DNA of 28,792 bases. Origin: JANYJJ01 sp038241115 (GTDB lineage: Bacteria; Pseudomonadota; Gammaproteobacteria; Burkholderiales; Burkholderiaceae_C). Positions 22,054 through 28,792 of the stretch are shown piece by piece. The notes under the pieces were generated by a model. That model was not told the origin of the DNA, made no database searches, and saw only the letters and a list, made by a program, of their open reading frames with translations. Position 1 is the stretch's first letter; every line of letters begins with the position of its first letter. The stretch spans positions 1 to 28,792 of the forward strand of contig JBBRGA010000025.1 of assembly GCA_038241115.1 (NCBI GenBank), given 5' to 3'. The translations under genes and the position numbers were made by a program.

Positions 22054-22605
22054 ATCGCTACTTTTGCTGACCGCCGTACCCCCAATGCCGAGCGTAAGCA
22101 CCGCTTGAACAGGGAAATCATGGCGCTGGAAGTTCGTCTGAACGGTGTCGAAAATGAACCCTTAGGCATCGTGAGCACCATGGAAGCCCTGCGCATGGCA
22201 GGCGAATTGGATGTCGATTTGGTTGAAATTGCCGCCGCCGCCGAGCCGCCCGTGTGCCGCTTGATGGACTACGGAAAGTTCAAATACCAAGAACAAAAGC
22301 GGGCAGCAGACGCGAAGTCCAAACAAAAGGTAATCGAGGTCAAGGAAGTGAAATTCCGCCCCGGCACCGACGAAGGGGACTACCAAATCAAGATGCGCAA
22401 TCTGCGCCGCTTTATCGAAGTAGACGGCGACAAAGGCAAGGTCACGCTGCGTTACCGGGGCCGGGAGATTACGCACCAAGATATCGGCATGCGTTTGTTA
22501 GAACGAATTCGCGATGAACTGGCCGATGTGTCAGTGGTTGAAAACATGCCCAAGCTGGAAGGCCGGCAGATGATCATGGTGTTAGGACCCAAAAGAAAGT
22601 CCTGA
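22054..22605 (+). CDS. infC: translation initiation factor IF-3 (ATC start)
   Basis: Binds the 30S subunit, prevents early 50S joining and proofreads the initiator tRNA and start codon. The obvious canonical starts (TTG 22105, ATG 22120) would cut off conserved N-terminal sequence. Reading back in frame reaches ATC at 22054, preceded by GAAAGG at 22040-22045, giving IATFADRRTPNAERKHRLNR at the N-terminus and 183 residues in all. Atypical starts of this class (AUU in E. coli) are the known basis of IF-3 autoregulation, because IF-3 discriminates against them. KFRPGTDEGDYQIKMR and the terminal EGRQMIMVLGPKRKS are family signatures. Confidence 0.93.
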   Translation: MATFADRRTPNAERKHRLNREIMALEVRLNGVENEPLGIVSTMEALRMAGELDVDLVEIAAAAEPPVCRLMDYGKFKYQEQKRAADAKSKQKVIEVKEVKFRPGTDEGDYQIKMRNLRRFIEVDGDKGKVTLRYRGREITHQDIGMRLLERIRDELADVSVVENMPKLEGRQMIMVLGPKRKS

Positions 22606-22611
22606 CAACAA

Positions 22612-22667
22612 TCGAAAGTTTTGAAACGGCTTTCGAAAGAATCAACGCCCCGGCAGTGGTCGCCGGG
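22612..22667 (+). promoter_or_regulatory. two hairpins in infC-rpmI gap, candidate L20 operator
   Basis: Stem A is TCGAAAG (22612-22618) / CTTTCGA (22630-22636); stem B is CCCGGC (22649-22654) / GCCGGG (22662-22667). Both are perfect and lie in the 143-base leader of rpmI-rplT. In E. coli and Bacillus this leader is the site where L20 represses its own operon, so an equivalent is plausible, but I cannot show L20 binding features. Confidence 0.45.
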
Positions 22668-22748
22668 ATGTTGCAAGAAGCGGCTGCAGGCTTACAAGAC
22701 GGCAAGATTTTTGTCGGCGCCCGCAGCAGCAATTAAAAAGGAGCAGTG

Positions 22749-22952
22749 ATGCCCAAAATGAAGACCAAGAGCAGCGCGAAAAAGCGATTTCGCGTTCGAC
22801 CCGGCGGCACCGTCAAGCGGGGTCAGGCGTTCAAGCGCCACATCCTCACCAAGAAGTCCACGAAAAACAAACGCCACCTGCGTGGTTCCGTTGCCGTGCA
22901 CGACACCGACATGGGCCGCATCAAACAGATGTTGCCTTTGGCCGGCCTGTAA
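22749..22952 (+). CDS. rpmI: 50S ribosomal protein L35
   Basis: Small, very basic protein of the large subunit. The ATG at 22749 gives 67 residues, MPKMKTKSSAKKRFRVRPGG, the standard opening, with AAGGAG upstream (22738-22743); an in-frame GTG one codon earlier is unlikely. It lies between infC and rplT as in most bacteria, 20 bases before rplT. Confidence 0.97.
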   Translation: MPKMKTKSSAKKRFRVRPGGTVKRGQAFKRHILTKKSTKNKRHLRGSVAVHDTDMGRIKQMLPLAGL

Positions 22953-22972
22953 TTGACTGAAGGAGAAGACTC

Positions 22973-23329
22973 ATGCCTCGCGTCAAACGTGGTGTAACAG
23001 CCCGCGCTCGCCACAAGAAAGTTCTCGCACTCGCCAAGGGTTACCGCGGCCGCCGCAAGAACGTATTTCGAATTGCCAAGCAAGCAGTCATGCGCGCTGG
23101 GCAATATGCCTACCGCGACCGCCGCACGAAAAAGCGCGTGTTTCGTCATCTGTGGATTGCGCGTATCAACGCCGGCAGCCGCAGCCATGGCGTGACATAC
23201 AGCAAGTTCATGGCGGGCTTGAAAAAGCTGTCGATCGAGATAGATCGCAAGGTGCTCGCCGACATGGCTGTGAACGATCCTGCTGCTTTTGAGAGCATCG
23301 TGCACAAGGTGAAGGCCCAACTCGCTTGA
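22973..23329 (+). CDS. rplT: 50S ribosomal protein L20
   Basis: Assembly protein of the large subunit and, in known cases, translational repressor of rpmI-rplT. The 118-residue length and the start MPRVKRGVTARARHKKVLAL, with the basic KGYRGRRKNVFRIAKQAVMRA segment, are typical. GAAGGAG precedes the ATG. It is followed by three successive inverted repeats, the last being an intrinsic terminator, before pheS. Confidence 0.98.
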   Translation: MPRVKRGVTARARHKKVLALAKGYRGRRKNVFRIAKQAVMRAGQYAYRDRRTKKRVFRHLWIARINAGSRSHGVTYSKFMAGLKKLSIEIDRKVLADMAVNDPAAFESIVHKVKAQLA

Positions 23330-23340
23330 AGTCGTGAACT

Positions 23341-23364
23341 GATCGCCAGCTGAACCTGGCGATC
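23341..23364 (+). other. hairpin just after rplT
   Basis: Perfect 9-bp inverted repeat GATCGCCAG (23341-23349) / CTGGCGATC (23356-23364) with a 6-base loop, 11 bases after the rplT stop and with no T-run. A weaker repeat GGCAC (23368-23372) / GTGCC (23396-23400) follows directly. Confidence 0.65.
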
Positions 23365-23409
23365 CACGGCACTGCGCTGACAGCTCACGCTGCTGGTGCC
23401 AAGCCCCTC

Positions 23410-23437
23410 AAGGCCGACACTGCGTTCGGCCTTTTTT
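23410..23437 (+). terminator. rho-independent terminator between rplT and pheS
   Basis: 8-bp stem AAGGCCGA (23410-23417) / TCGGCCTT (23426-23433), 8-base loop, followed by TTTTTT. It occupies the place of the pheM attenuator in E. coli, but no Phe-rich peptide precedes it. It may end the ribosomal part of the cluster fully or partly. Confidence 0.85.
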
Positions 23438-23504
23438 AATTTTTAGCTTCTCACTTCCTTGGGCTTGCTGGCATCGCGATCAGCGTTTTCAGCACACACA
23501 CTTC

Positions 23505-24560
23505 ATGAACGACCTCGATCAATTGGTGCGGGACGCACAGGCTGAGTTTGCGCAGGCAAGCGCGCCAGCGGACTTGGAAAACGCCAAGGCGCGTTACCTC
23601 GGAAAGTCAGGCAAGCTCACTGAGCAACTCAAGGCCCTGGGTGCACTGGCGGTGGATGAGAAGAAGGCGCGTGGCGCGTTGATCAACGCCGCCAAACAGC
23701 AGGTAGAAGCTGCTTTGACTGCGCGTCGCCAAGCGCTGGCTGATGCCGAGCTTGAAAACCAACTCAGAGCCGAAGCGCTTGACGTGAGTCTGCCCGGCCG
23801 ACGTCGAGGCAGTGGTGCGTTGCACCCGGTCTCCATCGCCCTGGAGCGCATTGAAGTCATTTTCTCGTCGATGGGTTTTGACGTGGCTGAAGGCCCTGAA
23901 ATTGAGACCGATTGGTACAGTTTCACCGCCCTCAACAACCCCGAAAACCATCCCGCGCGGTCGATGCAAGACACGTTTTATGTGGACGTGAAAGACGCCG
24001 AAGGCCGCTGGTTGAACCTGCGCCCGCACACCTCGCCGATGCAGGTTCGGTATGCCAAAGCGCATGTGGCCAAACATGCAGCCGCCATGGCCAACGGGCA
24101 GGTGATGCCTGAGATTCGCGTGATTGCGCCGGGCCGCACTTACCGCGTGGACAGCGACGCGACCCACTCGCCCATGTTCCATCAATGCGAAGGCTTGTGG
24201 ATAGGCGAGAACGTCAGTTTCAAAGACTTGAAAGCGGTGTTCACCGATTTCTTTCGGACATTTTTCGAGTCTGACGATTTGAAGTTGCGTTTCAGGCCGT
24301 CGTTTTTCCCCTTCACCGAGCCTTCTGCCGAGGTAGACATCGCCTTCGGCAGTGGCCCCTTGAAAGACCGTTGGCTTGAGGTAGCGGGCTCCGGCCAAGT
24401 GCATCCCAACGTGGTGCGGAACTTCGGGCTCGATCCTGAGCGCTACATCGGATTTGCGTTCGGCATGGGCCCCGATCGGCTCGCCATGCTGCGTTACGGC
24501 GTGAACGACCTGCGCTTGTTTTTTGATGGCGACTTGCGCTTTCTTTCGCAGTTCAAATAA
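23505..24560 (+). CDS. pheS: phenylalanyl-tRNA synthetase alpha subunit
   Basis: Catalytic subunit of the alpha2-beta2 class II synthetase. It has 351 residues: an N-terminal coiled coil (1-85), then the catalytic core with HPVSIALERIEVIFSSMGF (about 107-125), motif 2 around RTYRVDSDATHSPMFHQCEG and motif 3 GFAFGMGPDRLAML near the end. The start MNDLDQLVRDAQ fits the family. Unusually, the 20 bases before the ATG contain no purine-rich ribosome site. It follows an intrinsic terminator by 67 bases, in which I could not recognise a good promoter. pheT follows after 65 bases. Confidence 0.97.
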   Translation: MNDLDQLVRDAQAEFAQASAPADLENAKARYLGKSGKLTEQLKALGALAVDEKKARGALINAAKQQVEAALTARRQALADAELENQLRAEALDVSLPGRRRGSGALHPVSIALERIEVIFSSMGFDVAEGPEIETDWYSFTALNNPENHPARSMQDTFYVDVKDAEGRWLNLRPHTSPMQVRYAKAHVAKHAAAMANGQVMPEIRVIAPGRTYRVDSDATHSPMFHQCEGLWIGENVSFKDLKAVFTDFFRTFFESDDLKLRFRPSFFPFTEPSAEVDIAFGSGPLKDRWLEVAGSGQVHPNVVRNFGLDPERYIGFAFGMGPDRLAMLRYGVNDLRLFFDGDLRFLSQFK

Positions 24561-24625
24561 AGCCGCTGCGGCAATGAGTTTCTTGAACAGGCAGCTCCAA
24601 CAAGCAACACCGGAAGACCCAAGAA

Positions 24626-27082
24626 ATGCAATTCCCTGAATCCTGGTTGCGAGAGTTTTGCAACCCACCGTTGACCACCGCCGCTCTGGCCGACTTGCTC
24701 ACCATGTCGGGCATGGAAGTGGAAGAAACGCGCACCGTAGCGCCCGCCTTCACCCAAGTTGTGGTGGGCGAAGTGCTCAGCGTTGAGCGCCATCCCAATG
24801 CGGACAAACTCAACGTGTGTCTGGTCAACGTCGGCGCGGGCGTGCCTTTGAATATTGTTTGCGGCGCACCCAATGTGCGTGTGGGCATCAAGGTGCCATG
24901 CGCGCTGGTGGGTGCGGCGTTGCCACCTGCATTGGCAGGCGGTGAGCCTTTGTTGATCAAGCTTGGCATGCTGCGTGGCGTAGAGAGCCAGGGCATGTTG
25001 TGCTCGGCGCGCGAACTGAAATTATCGGAAGACCACGGCGGCTTGCTTGTGTTGCCCGAGGCTGCCGTCGTGGGCCAAAACATTCGCGACCATTTGCTGC
25101 TTGACGACACCCTGTTCACGCTCAAGCTGACCCCCAACCTGGGTCATTGCCTGAGTGTGTTCGGCGTGGCGCGCGAGGTTTCGGCGCTGACGGGCACTCC
25201 GCTGCGTCAACCCGATTTCCCGGCAGTCGCGCTCAGCCACCAAGACCGATTGCCCGTGAAGGTTGAGGCCACTGATTTGTGTGGCCGTTTCTCGGGCCGC
25301 ATCGTGCGCGGCGTCAACTCCAAGGCCGCTACACCCGCGTGGATGGTCGACCGCCTGAATCGCTGCGGTCAGCGCAGCGTTACCGCTCTGGTGGACATCT
25401 CCAACTACGTGATGTTCGAGTTTGGCCGTCCCTCGCACATCTTCGACCTTGACAAAATTCACGGCGGCTTGACCGTGCGATGGGGCAGGGCGGGTGAATC
25501 TCTCAAGCTGCTGAATGGCAGCACGGTGGAGTTGGACGGCAAGGTGGGCGTGATCGCAGAAGACCACGCAAACGCGCAAGCCGTCGAGTCGCTGGCCGGC
25601 ATCATGGGCGGTGACGCCACAGCGGTGTCTGACGACACGCAGAACATCTTCATTGAAGCCGCGTTTTGGTGGCCTGAAGCGGTCGCAGGGCGCTCGCGCC
25701 GCTACGCCTTCAGCACCGATGCCGGTCATCGGTTTGAACGCGGTGTCGACCCCGCTCTCGCCGTTGAACACATCGAGCGCATCACGCAATTGGTGCTGGA
25801 CATTTGCGGCGGCCAAGCCGGGCCGATTGACGATCAAATCCTGTCGCTTCCTGAATGCAAGCCCGTGGTGCTGCGCGCAGCGCGGGCCGCCAAAGTCATC
25901 GGCATGCCGGTGACGCAAGCGCAGTGCGCGACGGTTTTTTCGCGCTTGGCTTTGCCGTTTACCGAAGCGCAGGGCGTGCTGACGGTCACGCCGCCAAGCT
26001 GGCGATTTGATTTGTCTTTGGAAGAAGACTTGATCGAAGAAGTGATCCGTGTGTTGGGCTTCAACAGCCTGCCCAACACGCCGCCCGTCGCACCGATCAC
26101 TGCGCGCCTGCCGCTCGAGTCCACGCGCAGCAGCCACCGCGTGCGACACGCTTTGGCCGCGCTCGATTACTTCGAGACCATCAACTTCAGCTTCGTCGAA
26201 GCGCGCTGGGAACACGAGCTGTCCGGCAATGCCCACCCGATCGGCGTGCTCAACCCGATTGCCAGCCCGCTGGCTGTCATGCGTTCCAGTTTGATAGGCA
26301 GCTTGGTCAACACCCTGCGCTACAACCTGGCGCGCAAAGCCTCGCGCGTGCGCTTGTTTGAAGTGGGCCGCGTGTTCATGCGCGACGGCACCGTCACCGA
26401 CGGCCCGCTCAGCGTGAGCGGTGTTTATCAGCCCATGCGCGTGGCCGGTTTGGCCTACGGCAGTGCCGATGCATTGCAGTGGGGCGAGAAAGACCGCAGC
26501 GTTGATTTTTTCGATGTGAAAGGCGATGTGGAGGCCCTGCTTTCGCCGCTGAGCGTGAACTTTGTTGCCGCCGCAGGCACCACCGCACACCCGGCCTTGC
26601 ACCCCGGTCGCAGCGCGCGCGTCGAAGTCAACGGCGTCGCAGTCGGGCATGTGGGCGAACTGCATCCCAAATGGCGCCAAGGCTACGAGTTGCCGTTGGC
26701 TCCGGTGGTGTTCGAGCTGGACCTGGCCGCTGTTTTGCAGCGCTGCGTGCCCGCGTTCACCGCCATTGCAAAACAGCAGTCGGTGTACCGAGACATCGCC
26801 GTGATCGTCGGCGAGGCAGTCACCCACAGCAGCCTGATGGCGGCCATCGATGTCGCTGCACGTGCGGGAGGAGCCACACCGTTGGTGCGCAACGCCTTTG
26901 TGTTTGACATCTACAAGCCCCAAAACACCAGCGCCGATATTGCAGCCAGTGAGCGCAGCATCGCCGTTCGGCTCGAATTGCTGGACGACGAAGTCACTCT
27001 GACCGACGAACGCATTGAAGCCGCGGTGGCGCAGGTGGTGGCCGGCTTGGCCAGCCACTTGGGCGCACGGCTGCGAGGTTGA
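24626..27082 (+). CDS. pheT: phenylalanyl-tRNA synthetase beta subunit
   Basis: Partner of PheS, contributing tRNA binding and editing of mischarged tyrosine. The full-length 818-residue bacterial form has an EMAP-type tRNA-binding domain (about 40-150), B3/B4 editing domain (about 210-390), B5 domain (about 405-475), a catalytic-like core and a C-terminal FDX-ACB anticodon domain (about 720-818, near YRDIAVIVGEAV and FDIYKP). The start MQFPESWLREF is standard. Only four bases separate it from ihfA. A 742-codon frame on the opposite strand is a by-product of codon bias. Confidence 0.97.
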   Translation: MQFPESWLREFCNPPLTTAALADLLTMSGMEVEETRTVAPAFTQVVVGEVLSVERHPNADKLNVCLVNVGAGVPLNIVCGAPNVRVGIKVPCALVGAALPPALAGGEPLLIKLGMLRGVESQGMLCSARELKLSEDHGGLLVLPEAAVVGQNIRDHLLLDDTLFTLKLTPNLGHCLSVFGVAREVSALTGTPLRQPDFPAVALSHQDRLPVKVEATDLCGRFSGRIVRGVNSKAATPAWMVDRLNRCGQRSVTALVDISNYVMFEFGRPSHIFDLDKIHGGLTVRWGRAGESLKLLNGSTVELDGKVGVIAEDHANAQAVESLAGIMGGDATAVSDDTQNIFIEAAFWWPEAVAGRSRRYAFSTDAGHRFERGVDPALAVEHIERITQLVLDICGGQAGPIDDQILSLPECKPVVLRAARAAKVIGMPVTQAQCATVFSRLALPFTEAQGVLTVTPPSWRFDLSLEEDLIEEVIRVLGFNSLPNTPPVAPITARLPLESTRSSHRVRHALAALDYFETINFSFVEARWEHELSGNAHPIGVLNPIASPLAVMRSSLIGSLVNTLRYNLARKASRVRLFEVGRVFMRDGTVTDGPLSVSGVYQPMRVAGLAYGSADALQWGEKDRSVDFFDVKGDVEALLSPLSVNFVAAAGTTAHPALHPGRSARVEVNGVAVGHVGELHPKWRQGYELPLAPVVFELDLAAVLQRCVPAFTAIAKQQSVYRDIAVIVGEAVTHSSLMAAIDVAARAGGATPLVRNAFVFDIYKPQNTSADIAASERSIAVRLELLDDEVTLTDERIEAAVAQVVAGLASHLGARLRG

Positions 27083-27086
27083 AGCC

Positions 27087-27458
27087 ATGACCACTTCTGA
27101 CGCCGTTGTCCCGAACACGCAGGTCGTGGTGCTGCCCAGTCTGGAAACGCCGACGCTGACCAAAGCCGATCTGGCCGAGTTGTTGTACGAGCGCTTGGGC
27201 TTGAACAAGCGCGAATCAAAAGACATGGTCGAGGCGTTTTTCGACATCATTCACGCCACCTTGGTGGAAGGCAAAGACGTGAAGATGTCGGGCTTCGGCA
27301 ACTTCAATATTCGGCGCAAAGCGTCGCGTCCAGGCCGCAACCCGCGCACCGGAGAAGCTATTCCCATCAAGGCCCGCAATGTGGTGACTTTTCATGCAAG
27401 TCACAAACTCAAAGGCTTGGTGCAAGGCGACGTTCCGCTGGAAGAAGAGTTCGAGTAG
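27087..27458 (+). CDS. ihfA: integration host factor subunit alpha
   Basis: DNA-bending protein, active as a heterodimer with IhfB, involved in transcription, replication and recombination. The ATG at 27087, four bases after pheT, gives 123 residues; the longer open frame upstream is only pheT in another frame. The HU/IHF core is complete, including GFGNFNIRRKASRPGRNPRTG with the DNA-intercalating proline loop. Compared with E. coli (about 99 residues), it carries about 21 extra N-terminal residues before TLTKADLAELL and a short acidic C-terminal tail (PLEEEFE). Confidence 0.95.
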   Translation: MTTSDAVVPNTQVVVLPSLETPTLTKADLAELLYERLGLNKRESKDMVEAFFDIIHATLVEGKDVKMSGFGNFNIRRKASRPGRNPRTGEAIPIKARNVVTFHASHKLKGLVQGDVPLEEEFE

Positions 27459-27492
27459 AGTCGAATAACAACTTCGCAGCGCATTGATTTCA

Positions 27493-28032
27493 ATGGAGAA
27501 ATTGCTTCCCGCCATTCCAGCCAAGCGCTATTTCACCATCGGTGAAGTCAGCGATTTGTGCGGTGTGAAGCCCTATGTCTTGCGCTATTGGGAACAAGAA
27601 TTCACCCAGCTCAAGCCCATGAAGCGGCGTGGCAATCGGCGCTACTACCAGCACCACGAAGTGCTGCTCATACGCCGGATTCGTGAGTTGCTGTACGACC
27701 AGGGTTTCACCATCAGCGGTGCTCGCAACCGCTTGACCGACAGCGCCCAAGTGCGCGCCGACATGTTGCAAGGCAACGGGTCACAGCATGCTTACGACGA
27801 AGCTTTGGACGAAGTCGAAGCGGAAAGAAAGTTAGCTGCCATGTCAGCTGAAATGACGGCAGAGATGACATCCGAGATGTCAGCCCGCATCTGCACCGTG
27901 GCCATGTTGGACGTGCCGACAGCGGGCGACCCGAGCGAAGCTGCAGCCCTTAACGAGCCCATCAGGCAGCCCATGAGCGCGAATCAAGTGCGACGCGAAT
28001 TGATGTCCATTCGCAGCCTGCTGTGCCTGTGA
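27493..28032 (+). CDS. MerR family transcriptional regulator
   Basis: DNA-binding regulator with a MerR-type winged helix at about residues 10-80 (RYFTIGEVSDLCGVKPYVLR, then YWEQEFTQLKPMKRRGNRRYY). The ATG at 27493 gives 179 residues and the conserved MEKLLPAIPAKRYFTIGEV start. No effector-binding domain is visible. The C-terminal half is a linker with a methionine-rich reiterated patch, about residues 117-132 (SAEMTAEMTSEMSA), and ends in VRRELMSIRSLL, possibly a coiled coil. A MerR gene of this kind commonly follows ihfA in proteobacteria; its target is unknown. Confidence 0.88.
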   Translation: MEKLLPAIPAKRYFTIGEVSDLCGVKPYVLRYWEQEFTQLKPMKRRGNRRYYQHHEVLLIRRIRELLYDQGFTISGARNRLTDSAQVRADMLQGNGSQHAYDEALDEVEAERKLAAMSAEMTAEMTSEMSARICTVAMLDVPTAGDPSEAAALNEPIRQPMSANQVRRELMSIRSLLCL

Positions 28033-28050
28033 AAAATAGCGAATTGAACT

Positions 28051-28056
28051 TATACT
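28051..28056 (+). promoter_or_regulatory. -10 box of tRNA-Pro promoter
   Basis: TATACT, a near-consensus -10, 11 bases upstream of the mature tRNA 5' end. The matching -35 (TGTGAA region at 28028-28033) is weak and overlaps the end of the MerR gene. Confidence 0.5.
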
Positions 28057-28067
28057 TAGAGGGTACG

Positions 28068-28144
<77 letters not shown>

Positions 28145-28153
28145 ATAGATACG

Positions 28154-28187
28154 AGGGTTAGCAGGTTAGCAACTGCTAACCCTTTTT
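28154..28187 (+). terminator. rho-independent terminator of tRNA-Pro
   Basis: Perfect 11-bp stem AGGGTTAGCAG (28154-28164) / CTGCTAACCCT (28173-28183) with an 8-base loop, then TTTTT. The 5' arm and loop contain GGTTAGCA twice in tandem. Confidence 0.92.
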
Positions 28188-28201
28188 CTTTTCGGTCCAG
28201 T

Positions 28202-28222
28202 TGCAGTCCATTCTGCAGTCCA
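28202..28222. repeat. 9-bp direct repeat TGCAGTCCA x2
   Basis: TGCAGTCCA at 28202-28210 and 28214-28222, separated by three bases, with a partial TCCA unit at 28196-28199. It lies between the tRNA terminator and the transposase. It could be a remnant of an element inserted at the tRNA, or protein-binding repeats near an element end; neither is shown. Confidence 0.55.
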
Positions 28223-28792
28223 CCCCCCTAAATGCAGTTGCTAGCTGTCAAGACCCGCGTGTTCATAAACGTTTTTCACGAACAAATCGGGGTGAGTTTT
28301 ACGCCAGGCTTTGAGGACTTGGATGGGCGTTTGATGGTCCAGAGCGCGCTGAGGAATGCTGTGGTTGTAGGTGGCAAGGTATTGGCTGAGCGTGCTTTCG
28401 AGCTCTGCGCCTGAGGCAAATCGTGTTTGTCCAACAAGCTCGCTGATGCGCCCATTGAAACGCTCGACGATACCGTTGGTTTGCAGATGGCGTGGCCGGA
28501 TCAGGCGGTGATCGATGCTGAACTCCGTGCACACCAGGTCAAACGCATGCTTGCCCGATGGCGTCTTTTTCCGCAGCCGAGCGCACTCGGTACCCCGTGA
28601 ATACGTACTCTTTTTCTTGCTCGTGAATCGGTCCGTGAACTGACTGCCGTCGTCGGTGAGGATCGTCTTGATGTGCATCGGCGCGGCCTTGTTGAGGCGG
28701 CGCAGAAAGTCGGTGCTGCTGGCGTCGGTTTGATCGCGGTACGTGCGCATGTAGACCCAGCGCGTGGCACGATCAATGGCTACAAACAGGTA
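28223..28792 (-). mobile_element. insertion sequence fragment, IS481-like, open at right edge
   Basis: The stretch from about the end of the direct repeats to the window edge is occupied by a transposase reading leftwards. Only the transposase 3' end of the element is inside the window, so neither the terminal inverted repeats nor a target duplication can be defined; the exact left boundary between 28223 and 28241 is uncertain. Confidence 0.7.
28241..28792 (-). CDS. DDE transposase, IS481 family type (5' end beyond window)
   Basis: Reading on the - strand from the edge, the frame is open with no start inside the window that fits; the 183 visible residues begin YLFVAIDRATRWVYM. The three catalytic acidic residues are present: D in AIDRATRW, D in LTDDGSQFTDRF, and E in GIVERFNGRISE, preceded by RPRHLQTNG as in IS481 relatives. 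The C-terminal LATYNHSIPQRALDHQTP is also typical. The catalytic core looks intact, so the copy may be functional. A linker between TSKKK and TPSGKHAFD carries about 15 residues rich in Arg and Lys that look inserted. IS481 versus a related IS3-type group is a judgement from motifs only. Confidence 0.85.
   Translation of the reverse strand, partial: YLFVAIDRATRWVYMRTYRDQTDASSTDFLRRLNKAAPMHIKTILTDDGSQFTDRFTSKKKSTYSRGTECARLRKKTPSGKHAFDLVCTEFSIDHRLIRPRHLQTNGIVERFNGRISELVGQTRFASGAELESTLSQYLATYNHSIPQRALDHQTPIQVLKAWRKTHPDLFVKNVYEHAGLDS

Noticed and set aside
23395..23445. GTG-initiated short ORF ending FFNF as a Phe leader peptide for pheST
   Set aside because: Its Phe codons are simply the terminator T-run, so a ribosome stalled there could not control that hairpin, and there is no ribosome site.
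25022..27250. 742-codon open frame on the - strand opposite pheT
   Set aside because: It mirrors pheT codon bias, has no recognisable domain and no ribosome site, and the + strand gene is complete and certain.

Overview
This window looks like ordinary core chromosome of a betaproteobacterium in the order Burkholderiales, most likely family Comamonadaceae. That assignment rests on protein character (IF-3 N-terminus, the MerR regulator after ihfA, alaA next to hom-thrC) and on gene order, recalled rather than searched. Coding density is high and no gap exceeds 300 bases. Only the right edge, after a tRNA-Pro gene, is clearly mobile DNA.

Layout. 123-1841 (-) is a lipid A phosphoethanolamine transferase. 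1946-5865 (-) is the heat-shock set grpE-dnaK-dnaJ, with a terminator after dnaJ, sigma-32-like promoters before grpE and dnaK, and nested inverted repeats between dnaK and dnaJ. 5995-6969 (-) holds a Bcp/PrxQ peroxiredoxin and a Mth938-like protein. From 7072 everything runs on + until the right edge: alaA-type aminotransferase, hom and thrC; mobB-moeA-moaD-moaE (molybdenum cofactor); crcB (fluoride exporter); clpB, with a third sigma-32-like promoter; and a patatin-like hydrolase overlapping clpB. A secreted DUF4331 protein plus small lipoprotein forms a separate unit closed by a strong terminator.

The second half is the classical translation cluster thrS-infC-rpmI-rplT-pheS-pheT-ihfA, followed by a MerR regulator. 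It is preceded by what appears to be a complete ribosome-mediated attenuator: a 14-codon leader peptide with six threonine codons, mutually exclusive hairpins built from a repeated CCGCGCT segment, and an intrinsic terminator before thrS. In E. coli thrS is instead controlled by a translational operator, and the peptide attenuator (pheM) sits before pheST. Here the pheS leader has hairpins and a terminator but no credible Phe leader peptide. This is the most interesting system in the window.

The right edge has tRNA-Pro(GGG) with its own promoter-like box and terminator, short direct repeats, and a DDE transposase of IS481 type that runs off the window.
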